A DNA stretch of 64,000 nt. Source: Algisphaera agarilytica. Its GTDB lineage: Bacteria > Planctomycetota > Phycisphaerae > Phycisphaerales > Phycisphaeraceae. The notes under the pieces are model-generated. The model ran no database searches. It worked only from the letters and a program-made list of their open reading frames with translations, and had not been told where the DNA came from. Both the position numbers and the translations under genes were made by a program. The stretch lies in assembly GCF_014207595.1 (NCBI RefSeq), contig NZ_JACHGY010000001.1:3752212-3816211 (forward strand), written 5' to 3'. Positions 57,586-64,000 of the stretch are shown here, piece after piece (the stretch's first letter is position 1; each line of letters begins with the position of its first letter).

Positions 57586-58062
57586 TTACTTAGTGTGTTC
57601 TTCGAGAGCTTCGAGAACCGCCTCGACGTGGCCGGGCACTTTCACCTTGTCCCAGCGGTGAGCGACTTTGCCTTTGGGGTCGATGAGGTAGGTGGTTCGG
57701 ACCACGCCCATGTACTTCTTGCCGTACATGGATTTTTCCTGCCAGACGCCATATTTGGTACAGATGGCCTGATCGGGATCGGCCAGGAGTGGGAAGTTCA
57801 ATTCCTGCTTGGCGGCGAACTTCGCGTGGGACTTCACATCGTCCGGGCTGACGCCGAATACGACGGCCCCGGCCTTCTGCAAGTCCGCAGCGGCATCTCT
57901 GAACGCACAGGCTTCTTTGGTACAGCCCGGGGTGCTGTCCTTGGGGTAGAAATAGAGAACTACCCATTTTCCCTTAGAGCTCGAAAGCCGGTGGGATTGG
58001 TCATCCTGGTCCTTGAGATTGAATGCCGGGGCGGTCTGCCGGATTTCGATGAGTTCTGACAT
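57586..58062 (-). CDS. bcp: Thioredoxin-dependent peroxiredoxin, BCP/PrxQ
   Basis: 158 residues from the ATG at 58062. PrxQ motifs: APAFNLKDQDDQSHRLS, VVLYFYPKDSTPGCTKEACAFRD with peroxidatic Cys47 and resolving Cys52, then FGVSPDDVKSHAKFAAKQELNFPLLADPD. It reduces hydrogen peroxide and organic peroxides in the cytoplasm using thioredoxin. A longer in-frame start is rejected because it runs through the leader region. It ends in a clear terminator and diverges from gmd across 188 bases. Confidence 0.94.
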   Translation of the reverse strand: MSELIEIRQTAPAFNLKDQDDQSHRLSSSKGKWVVLYFYPKDSTPGCTKEACAFRDAAADLQKAGAVVFGVSPDDVKSHAKFAAKQELNFPLLADPDQAICTKYGVWQEKSMYGKKYMGVVRTTYLIDPKGKVAHRWDKVKVPGHVEAVLEALEEHTK

Positions 58063-58250
58063 ATTTTTTACTCTGAGGGGTGGTATTGCGGCGGTTCTTG
58101 AGTCAGACTGTAGGGTCGGTATCGAACACAATCGAACCGACCGAGATACAATCTCGTCTTGCTTGGAGGAACGAAGGGGGCCTCGCACCGAGCGGTTTGA
58201 CGTAAACTGCCTAAATTATCGCTGCCCTTGCTGCCCGTCGGAGAATTGTT

Positions 58251-59315
58251 TTGGCTAATGAATCTAAATGCGCCCTGATCACCGGGATTACCGGCCAGGA
58301 TGGCTCGTATCTTGCCGAATTTTTGCTCGAAAAGGGCTACGACGTCCACGGCATCATCCGTCGGGCTTCGACGTTCAACACCGACCGGATCGACCACATC
58401 TACACCGACCCGCACGACGACGGGCCCAGCCTGAAGCTGCACTACGCCGACCTCACCGACGCCAACAGCCTGTACAAGGTCCTGCGGGCCGCCAAGCCCA
58501 CCGAGGTGTACAACCTGGGTGCCCAGAGCCACGTCCGCGTGAGCTTCGACCAGCCGATCTACACCGCCGAGGCCACCGGGGCCGGCACGATCAACCTGCT
58601 CGAGGCCGTCCGCCAGTACCAGGACGAATTCGAGACCCAGGTCCGCTACTACCAGGCGTCGACCTCCGAGATGTTCGGCGGCATGCCCGAGACCGCGCCC
58701 CAGTCCGAAGAGACCCCGTTCCACCCGCGTTCGCCCTACGGCGTCGCCAAGCTCTACGGCCACTGGATCACGATCAACTACCGCGAGTCGTACGACATGC
58801 ACGCCTCCTGCGGCATCCTGTTCAACCACGAGTCGCCCCGCCGCGGCGAAACCTTCGTCACCCGAAAGATCACCCGCGCCGTCGGCCGGATCAAGCACGG
58901 CCTGCAAGACAAGCTGTTCATGGGCAACCTCGACGCCAAGCGCGACTGGGGCTTTGCTGGCGACTACGTCGAGCAGATGTGGCTCATGCTGCAGCAGGAC
59001 ACCCCGGATGACTACGTCGTCGCCACCGGCGAAACGCACACCGTCCGCCAGTTCTGCGAGCGTGCGTTCGGACGTGTCGGCCTGGACTACAACGACTACG
59101 TCGAGATCGACCCCCGCTACTACCGGCCCGCCGAGGTCGATCTGCTCTGGGGCGACCCGAGCAAGGCCAAGCGTCAGCTCGGCTGGGAGCCGCGTGTCAC
59201 CTTCGAAGGCCTGGTCGACATGATGGTCGACGCCGACATGGAGCTGGCCGCTCGCGAGAAGACCCTGATCGACGCGGGCCATGAAGTTGCGGGCGTTGAA
59301 GGCGTGAGGCACTAA
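58251..59315 (+). CDS. gmd: GDP-mannose 4,6-dehydratase
   Basis: 354 residues with a TTG start and GGAGA about 9 bases upstream. Extended SDR motifs: [41 protein letters not shown], the catalytic Ser/Thr in [10 protein letters not shown] and Tyr-Lys in [12 protein letters not shown], and [16 protein letters not shown]. It makes GDP-4-keto-6-deoxymannose from GDP-mannose using bound NADP. The next gene, fcl, begins 2 bases after its stop, so the pair forms the GDP-L-fucose pathway for surface polysaccharide. Confidence 0.96.
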   Translation: MANESKCALITGITGQDGSYLAEFLLEKGYDVHGIIRRASTFNTDRIDHIYTDPHDDGPSLKLHYADLTDANSLYKVLRAAKPTEVYNLGAQSHVRVSFDQPIYTAEATGAGTINLLEAVRQYQDEFETQVRYYQASTSEMFGGMPETAPQSEETPFHPRSPYGVAKLYGHWITINYRESYDMHASCGILFNHESPRRGETFVTRKITRAVGRIKHGLQDKLFMGNLDAKRDWGFAGDYVEQMWLMLQQDTPDDYVVATGETHTVRQFCERAFGRVGLDYNDYVEIDPRYYRPAEVDLLWGDPSKAKRQLGWEPRVTFEGLVDMMVDADMELAAREKTLIDAGHEVAGVEGVRH

Positions 59316-59317
59316 AA

Positions 59318-60286
59318 ATGATTCAGTTGAAGGACCACCGGATCGTCGTGACCGGCGGGGCGGGCTTCCTCGGACGATTTGTCGTCGAGGCGTTGAAGTC
59401 GCGCGGCGTCACAGATGAGCAGATCTTTATCCCACGCCGCAAGGACTACGATCTAACCCAAGAGGCGGACGTCGTGCGGCTGTACGACGACGCCAACCCC
59501 GACGTTGTGATCCACCTCGCGGCCGAGGTCGGCGGCATCGGTGCGAACCAGATGCACCCCGGGCGGTTCTTCTTTGCCAACGCCGCGATGGGCATGCACC
59601 TGATTGAGCACGGCCGTCGCCGGGGTATCAAGAAGTTCCTGCAGACCGGCACCGTGTGTGCTTACCCCAAGTTCGCCCCGGTCCCGTTCAACGAGCAGGA
59701 CATCTGGAACGGCTTCCCCGAAGAGACCAACGCGCCCTACGGCGTCGCCAAAAAAGCGCTGTTCGTCATGCTCGACGGCTACAAGCGGGAGTACGGCCTG
59801 GACAGCAGCGTCGTCGTCCCGGTCAACCTCTACGGCCCGCACGACAACTTCGACCTCGAAACCAGCCACGTCATCCCCGCGCTGATCCGCAAATGCGTCG
59901 AGGCCCGTGACAACGGCGACGCCAACATCACCTGCTGGGGCACCGGTAGCGCTTCGCGTGAGTTCCTGTTTGCTGAGGACGCGGCCGAGGGCATCGTCGT
60001 GGCGACCGAGTCGATGGACGACCCCACGCCGATCAACCTCGGCACGGGCAACGAGATCAAGATCAAGGACCTCGTTGAGCTCATCGCCCGCCTGAGCAAG
60101 TTCGAAGGCGACATCGTCTGGGACAGCACCAAACCGGATGGCCAACCCCGCCGTTGCCTGGACACCTCCAAGGCCGAGAACCTGATGGGCTGGAAGGCCC
60201 AGGTCGGCTTCGAAGAAGGCCTGGCCCGCACCATCGAGTGGTTCGAGCAGCACCGCCACGAGGTCCGCGAAGTCGTTTACGGCTAA
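59318..60286 (+). CDS. fcl: GDP-L-fucose synthase
   Basis: 322 residues. NAD(P)-binding TGGAGFLGRFVVEAL, HLAAEVGGIGANQMHP, the family signature FLQTGTVCAYPKFAPVPFNEQDIWNG, catalytic Tyr-Lys in APYGVAKKALFVML, and LYGPHDNFDLETSHVIPALI. It epimerises and reduces the Gmd product to GDP-L-fucose. It lies 2 bases downstream of gmd. A glycosyltransferase using the product is not in the window. Confidence 0.95.
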   Translation: MIQLKDHRIVVTGGAGFLGRFVVEALKSRGVTDEQIFIPRRKDYDLTQEADVVRLYDDANPDVVIHLAAEVGGIGANQMHPGRFFFANAAMGMHLIEHGRRRGIKKFLQTGTVCAYPKFAPVPFNEQDIWNGFPEETNAPYGVAKKALFVMLDGYKREYGLDSSVVVPVNLYGPHDNFDLETSHVIPALIRKCVEARDNGDANITCWGTGSASREFLFAEDAAEGIVVATESMDDPTPINLGTGNEIKIKDLVELIARLSKFEGDIVWDSTKPDGQPRRCLDTSKAENLMGWKAQVGFEEGLARTIEWFEQHRHEVREVVYG

Positions 60287-60411
60287 GCACCGCTTAATAA
60301 CTTCACCATCATTTTGTCTGCAACCCGCCACCTCCCGCCCCTGGGAACGGGCTACACTGCGCTGAGACAACCCAAGCAAGGCCCGCTTACCACCCCCTTT
60401 CAGGTTTACGC

Positions 60412-61428
60412 ATGGCAATCAAAAAAGACGGCGACTTCGTCACTTTCACCCAGTTCATCCAGGACGAGCAGAAGAAATACCCCGGCGTGTCCGGGCGGTT
60501 CTCGTGGATGATGTCCGGCGTGGCGCTGGCGACCCGCATGATCGGCAGCTACATCCGCCGGGCGGGCCTGATCGACGTCTGGGGCGAGCACGGCACCACC
60601 AACGTCCAGGGCGAGGTCGTCAAGAAACTCGACATCATGGCCAACGACGCGCTCAAGCGTACCCTGGGCTACCGCGGCAACGTCGGCATCATCGCCTCCG
60701 AAGAAGACAACGAGCCCCGGGTCCTCCAGGAGGTCGACGAAGAAGACAGCTACATCGTCATGTTCGACCCGCTCGACGGCTCGTCCAACATCGACGTCAA
60801 CGTGTCGGTCGGCACGATCTTCACCGTGTTCAAGAACCCGCCCGCCGTGGTCGGGGCCGAGCAATCGGTCCTGCAGCCCGGTGCGAAACAGGTCGCCGCG
60901 GGCTACGTGCTCTACGGCAGCTCGACCGTGCTGGTCTACACCGCGGGCAGCGGCACGCACATGTTCACCCTAGACCCGCAGTTCGGCACGTACCTGCTGA
61001 CCCGCGAAAATATCCAGATGCCCAAGCACGCCCCGCAGTACTCGGTGAACGAGGCCTACAGCCACACGTTCCCCGAGGGCTACCGCCGGTACCTCGACTG
61101 GGTCAAGCTGCAGGATTCGCCGATCTACTCGTCGCGCTACGTCGGCTCGCTCGTCGCGGACTTCCACCGCATCCTGATCAAGGGCGGCGTCTACATGTAC
61201 CCGCCCACGAGCAACGACCCGCAGGGCAAGCTGCGTCTGATGTACGAATGCAACCCCCTGGCGTTCATCGCCGAGCAGGCGGGCGGCCTCGCCACCGCGG
61301 GGGACCAGCGCATCATGGACATCAAGCCCACCGACGTCCACGAACGCGTGCCCTTCATTATCGGCTCGCAGACAAACGTCGAAGAAGTCCTCCGCTACGC
61401 CGCCCCGAAGCAAACCGCGGGGGTTTGA
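60412..61428 (+). CDS. fbp: Fructose-1,6-bisphosphatase class I
   Basis: 338 residues. The metal/phosphate motifs are EEDNEPRVLQEV and MFDPLDGSSNIDVNVSVGTIF; GYVLYGSSTVLVYTAG and the substrate loop RYVGSLVADFHRILIKGGVYMYP are typical, and the C-terminus has AFIAEQAGGLATAGDQRIMDI. It dephosphorylates fructose-1,6-bisphosphate in gluconeogenesis. A TACACT box at 60353-60358 is a possible -10, giving a leader of about 47 bases. Length matches class I enzymes; no allosteric tail is visible. Confidence 0.96.
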   Translation: MAIKKDGDFVTFTQFIQDEQKKYPGVSGRFSWMMSGVALATRMIGSYIRRAGLIDVWGEHGTTNVQGEVVKKLDIMANDALKRTLGYRGNVGIIASEEDNEPRVLQEVDEEDSYIVMFDPLDGSSNIDVNVSVGTIFTVFKNPPAVVGAEQSVLQPGAKQVAAGYVLYGSSTVLVYTAGSGTHMFTLDPQFGTYLLTRENIQMPKHAPQYSVNEAYSHTFPEGYRRYLDWVKLQDSPIYSSRYVGSLVADFHRILIKGGVYMYPPTSNDPQGKLRLMYECNPLAFIAEQAGGLATAGDQRIMDIKPTDVHERVPFIIGSQTNVEEVLRYAAPKQTAGV

Positions 61429-61463
61429 GCTAGCTGGCCCCGGATTCGCCGCAGGATATCACC

Positions 61464-62465
61464 ATGTCCGACCGCACCGTTCTGACCCTCGGCAACTTCG
61501 ACGGCCCGCACGTCGGCCACCTGGCCATCCTGAATAAGGCCCGCAGCCTGGCCGAGCCGCACGGGGCCCGGGTGGTCGCGATCACGTTTGACCCTCCGCC
61601 CATCCAGGTGCTACGCCCCGGGCAGGAGCCGCCGATGCTCGTGCCGATCGATCAACGGATCGCTCGGCTGAAGCGGGGCGGGGCAGACCAGGTGCAGGTG
61701 CTGCGGCCGACCCCCGAGCTGTTGGCGCAGTCCGCCGAGCAGTTCATGACCGGGCTGGTCGAGGAGCATCACCCCGTGGCGATCGTCGAGGGCCCCGACT
61801 TCCGCTTCGGCAAGGGCCGTGAGGGCGACATGCAGAAGCTCGCCGAGCTTGGCAAGCAGCACGACTTCGAGGCGGTCTTGGTCCCCCGCGTGGAAGCCCC
61901 GCTTTCAGACCTGCAGCTCGCGCCCGTGAGCAGTTCGCTAGTGCGATGGTTGGTGGGGCGGGGGCGGGTGGCCGATGCCGCGGCGTGCCTGGGCCAACCC
62001 TTCAGTCTCACGGCGGAGGTGGTCAAGGGCGAGCAGCGTGGCCGACAGCTCGGTATCCCCACCGCGAACCTCGACCCGCAGCAGATCGCTCCGTTCATCG
62101 TGCCCGCCGACGGCGTCTACGCCGGGGTCGCCGAGGTCCCGGGCGTTTCGGACGGTAACGAGATTCAGGCCTATGCCGCGGCGATCTCCATCGGAGTGAA
62201 GCCGACGTTCGGCCGCAAGGAGCTCACGGTCGAGGCCCACCTGCTGGACACGCCCACGCCGCTCGAAGCCTTCGATCTGTATGGGAAAAAGCTGACGCTG
62301 CACGTTGCCCGCTGGGTCCGCGACCAGTACCCTTTCCCGGGAGTGGAGGCGCTGCGTGAGCAGCTACTCCGAGATATCGAGCAGACCCGGCAGTGGCACG
62401 CCGCGGGGACGATGATGCCGATCGCCGCCGAATCTTCTTCGTATCCTTTCAAGGTCAAGGCTTGA
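61464..62465 (+). CDS. ribF: Bifunctional riboflavin kinase / FAD synthetase
   Basis: 333 residues with AGGAT upstream. The adenylyltransferase half has LTLGNFDGPHVGHLAIL and VEGPDFRFGKGREGD, with VSSSLVRWLVGRGRVADAAACLG at its end. The kinase half has the phosphate motif GEQRGRQLGIPTANL, an AISIGVKPTFG segment and LEAFDLYGKKLTLHVARWVR. It makes FMN and FAD from riboflavin. Its stop overlaps the TTG start of nrnA by 4 bases (TTGA). Confidence 0.95.
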   Translation: MSDRTVLTLGNFDGPHVGHLAILNKARSLAEPHGARVVAITFDPPPIQVLRPGQEPPMLVPIDQRIARLKRGGADQVQVLRPTPELLAQSAEQFMTGLVEEHHPVAIVEGPDFRFGKGREGDMQKLAELGKQHDFEAVLVPRVEAPLSDLQLAPVSSSLVRWLVGRGRVADAAACLGQPFSLTAEVVKGEQRGRQLGIPTANLDPQQIAPFIVPADGVYAGVAEVPGVSDGNEIQAYAAAISIGVKPTFGRKELTVEAHLLDTPTPLEAFDLYGKKLTLHVARWVRDQYPFPGVEALREQLLRDIEQTRQWHAAGTMMPIAAESSSYPFKVKA

Positions 62466-63553
62466 ACTTAGCAACGTACACCCAGCCCACGCTCGAACTT
62501 TCCCAGGTCGCCGACCTCTTCCGGCAGACCGAGGGCCCGATCATGGTGCTCACCCACGCCAAGCCCGACGGCGACGCCTTCGGCTCGGTCGTCTCGCTGG
62601 TCGCCACCCTCCAAAAACTGGGCAAGACCGCCCGCGGCGTGTTCGTCCCGCCCGTCCCCGAAGCCCTGGGCAAACTCCACGGGGCCGAACTCGCAGACGT
62701 CTGGGACGAGGGGTATAGCCTGCCATTCGAGCCCGAGCTGTTCGTCGTCGTCGACACCGGCGCCTGGTCCCAGGTCGGCCCGCTCCGCGGATTCGTCGAG
62801 CCGCATCTGGACCGCACCGTCATCCTCGACCACCACCTCTCGGGCGATATCGAGGCCCAGCACCGCCACGTCGTCGGCGACGCCGCGGCGGCCTGCGAGA
62901 TCCTCGCCGAGCTGATCGAGCTGCTGATCCCCGCGTGCGTGCCCCCGCAGGGCGGCCCCGCCACCGGAAGGCGTGACACAGACATCGCGGGCTACACCCC
63001 GCTGCCCCAGACCATCCGCGAGGCGCTGTTTGTCGGCATCGCCTCCGACACCGGCTGGTTCCGCTTCTCCAACGTCCGGCCCCAGACCCACGAGCTCGCC
63101 GCCAAGCTCATCCGCCAGGGTGTCGACCACGCCGACCTCTACTCCCGCCTGGAGCAGGGCGAACGGCCCGAAAAACTGGCCCTGCTCACCCGCGCCCTAC
63201 AGAACATGACCTTCCACGCCCACGGCACCGCGGCGGTCATGGTCCTACGCCAGCAGGACTTCATCGACACCGGTGCCCGGCCCGAAGAGACCGAACGCCT
63301 GATCGACACCCCGCAGATGGTGGGGGCGCTCCAGGTGTTTGTGGTCGTCACCGAGGCCCAGACCGCCGACGGCCAGCCCCAGACCCGGATGAGCTTCCGC
63401 TCGAAGCACACCACCGACGACAGCGCGATCAACGTCGCTGACCTCGCCAGCCGGTTCGGCGGCGGCGGGCACGCCCGTGCCGCCGGGGCCAAGGCCGATC
63501 GCACGGTGGATGAGGTGTTGGCCGAGCTTTCGGGCATCCTTGCCGATCTCTAA
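62462..63553 (+). CDS. nrnA: DHH/DHHA1 phosphoesterase, NrnA-like oligoribonuclease/pAp phosphatase
   Basis: 363 residues from a TTG at 62462 that overlaps the ribF stop. This start is preferred because the longer in-frame version lies within ribF; AAGG is upstream. DHH motifs: THAKPDGDAFGS, VVVDTGAWSQ, the name-giving DHH in VILDHHLSGD, and GIASDTGWFRFSN. The DHHA1 RNA-binding end is RFGGGGHARAAGA. It hydrolyses nanoRNA and pAp. A relatively long insert around residues 145-185 (PACVPPQGGPATGRR) is unusual. In many bacteria this gene also travels with ribF and truB. Confidence 0.9.
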   Translation: MNLATYTQPTLELSQVADLFRQTEGPIMVLTHAKPDGDAFGSVVSLVATLQKLGKTARGVFVPPVPEALGKLHGAELADVWDEGYSLPFEPELFVVVDTGAWSQVGPLRGFVEPHLDRTVILDHHLSGDIEAQHRHVVGDAAAACEILAELIELLIPACVPPQGGPATGRRDTDIAGYTPLPQTIREALFVGIASDTGWFRFSNVRPQTHELAAKLIRQGVDHADLYSRLEQGERPEKLALLTRALQNMTFHAHGTAAVMVLRQQDFIDTGARPEETERLIDTPQMVGALQVFVVVTEAQTADGQPQTRMSFRSKHTTDDSAINVADLASRFGGGGHARAAGAKADRTVDEVLAELSGILADL

Positions 63554-63835
63554 CCCGACTGGGACCCCTCAACCGCGTTTCCGGGCCGTGATTGCACCCC
63601 CACATCTTGGGGTAATCGCACGCTAATCCGCTGCTCATCCGGGCCTCACACCCCACTCATATCGAGCCTTGGCTGTGGAAAACCTGTCCCGTGGTGTCGC
63701 TACCCTGTCATCCCACCCGAAAACGCCTACCATAAACCAAACCACTAGAAAAAAGTGAATCCCGTTAAGCGCTTGAGTTCATGGCGCTTAAGGAAAACGA
63801 CTATAAATAATCACTAGGTTTAGTGAAGAAATCGG
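63554..63835. other. Intergenic region after nrnA, no gene seen
   Basis: No coding frame worth calling. Small inverted repeats occur: CCCC-(CACATCTT)-GGGG near 63600, TTAAGCGC/GCGCTTAA (63765-63772 with 63784-63791), and TCACTA-GGTT-TAGTGA (63811-63826). Base composition shifts to AT-rich from about 63720. None has a clear T-run; the structures may be extragenic repeats or upstream control sites for the RNA that follows. Confidence 0.6.
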
Positions 63836-63864
63836 TTGAGATCGCAAGATATAGTGGTTATGAT
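63836..63864 (+). promoter_or_regulatory. Strong sigma-70-type promoter at the 3' edge
   Basis: TTGAGA (63836-63841), a 17-base spacer, TATGAT (63859-63864); each hexamer has five of six consensus bases and the spacing is optimal. The predicted start, about 63871, coincides with the first hairpin of the structured element. Confidence 0.75.
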
Positions 63865-63870
63865 GGTCGC

Positions 63871-64000
63871 CGCTCAGCCAATCTGCTGAGCTTTGGACGC
63901 TAGGGGCGTCCAACGTAAGGCCATCTCAAGGGACGCCAACATACGCCGTATGGACGGTATTTGGTTGGCGTGAGAAGGCCAATGTTTAGGTGGATTTGCG
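63871..64000 (+). ncRNA. Candidate structured RNA, truncated by the window edge
   Basis: Directly after the promoter come three stems. P1 GCTCAGC/GCTGAGC (63872-63878 with 63885-63891). P2 TTGGACGC/GCGTCCAA (63893-63900 with 63906-63913). P3 is a long stem: GGCC-A-TCTC (63919-63927) with GAGA-A-GGCC (63972-63980), continuing as ACGCCAAC/GTTGGCGT (63933-63940 with 63964-63971) and closed by a CCGT-ATGG-ACGG hairpin. No open frame is seen. It does not show the RNase P, tmRNA, SRP or 6S signatures I know. It could be an independent RNA or a long 5' leader/riboswitch of a gene beyond the window. Confidence 0.6.

Noticed and set aside
63666-63835. Possible replication origin: AT-rich region with hairpins and a TGTGGAAAA that resembles a DnaA box
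   Set aside because: There is only one imperfect box, no dnaA or dnaN nearby, and neighbours are ordinary metabolic genes.
63919-63980. Integron attC site in the 3'-edge hairpin
   Set aside because: The arms lack the RYYYAAC/GTTRRRY core spacing, and no integrase or cassette genes are near.

Overview
The window is chromosomal DNA of high G+C content with closely packed single-copy genes. It most likely comes from a planctomycete, probably class Phycisphaerae. That placement is an inference from the exosortase / EpsI / giant-TPR cluster, the FHA and coiled-coil membrane proteins, the DUF2934 and DUF1622 proteins, and dispersed inverted repeats between genes. No rRNA or tRNA gene, CRISPR array, prophage, insertion sequence or transposase was seen.

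Layout. 0-3.1 kb: membrane-anchored coiled-coil protein, 46-residue membrane peptide, HEAT-repeat protein, hemolysin III family protein. 3.1-8.9 kb (minus strand): exosortase, EpsI-like protein and a 1345-residue TPR protein, a protein-sorting or exopolysaccharide-type locus. 9-14 kb: RluA pseudouridine synthase, FHA/coiled-coil protein, methyltransferase, double-ACT regulator, small exported protein. 14-18.8 kb: large GH63-type glucosidase divergent from an MsbA-like ABC exporter. 19-22.3 kb: SnoaL-like protein, then three genes overlapping by 4 bases each (DUF2721, DUF1622, Rieske/thiamine-diphosphate fusion enzyme); two of these carry apparent single-base frameshifts. 22.3-30 kb: Y-family polymerase, cysteine desulfurase, Zn-ribbon protein, PpiC-like lipoprotein, AlaC-like aminotransferase, Nif3 protein. 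30-37.7 kb: rpsR, uvrA, a short atpC, and the elongation pair mrdA-rodA. 37.8-46.6 kb: Nramp-like transporter, rsmG, VWA protein, MBL hydrolase, alpha/beta hydrolase, exported EEP-family protein, asnB. 46.7-57 kb: aspS, ribE, HD-GYP protein, RsbU-type phosphatase, DUF192, gluQ, purN, MDR dehydrogenase, nadK, HAD phosphatase, DUF2934. 57.6-63.6 kb: bcp, the GDP-fucose genes gmd-fcl, fbp, ribF-nrnA. The last 130 bases look like the start of a promoter-driven structured RNA cut by the window edge.

How parts work together. mrdA-rodA overlap by 4 bases and form the cell-elongation peptidoglycan pair. gmd and fcl are 2 bases apart and convert GDP-mannose to GDP-L-fucose. ribF and nrnA overlap by 4 bases. 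gluQ is followed by DUF192 on the minus strand and diverges from purN across a 19-base palindromic gap.

Translation signals fall into two classes. Some genes have a clear Shine-Dalgarno. At least a dozen others have a TANNNT -10-like box only 5-8 bases before the start codon, suggesting many leaderless transcripts. Starts were chosen with this in mind. The most interesting items are the 3'-edge RNA, the coupled DUF2721-DUF1622-Rieske/TPP module, and the leaderless and bidirectional promoter architecture.
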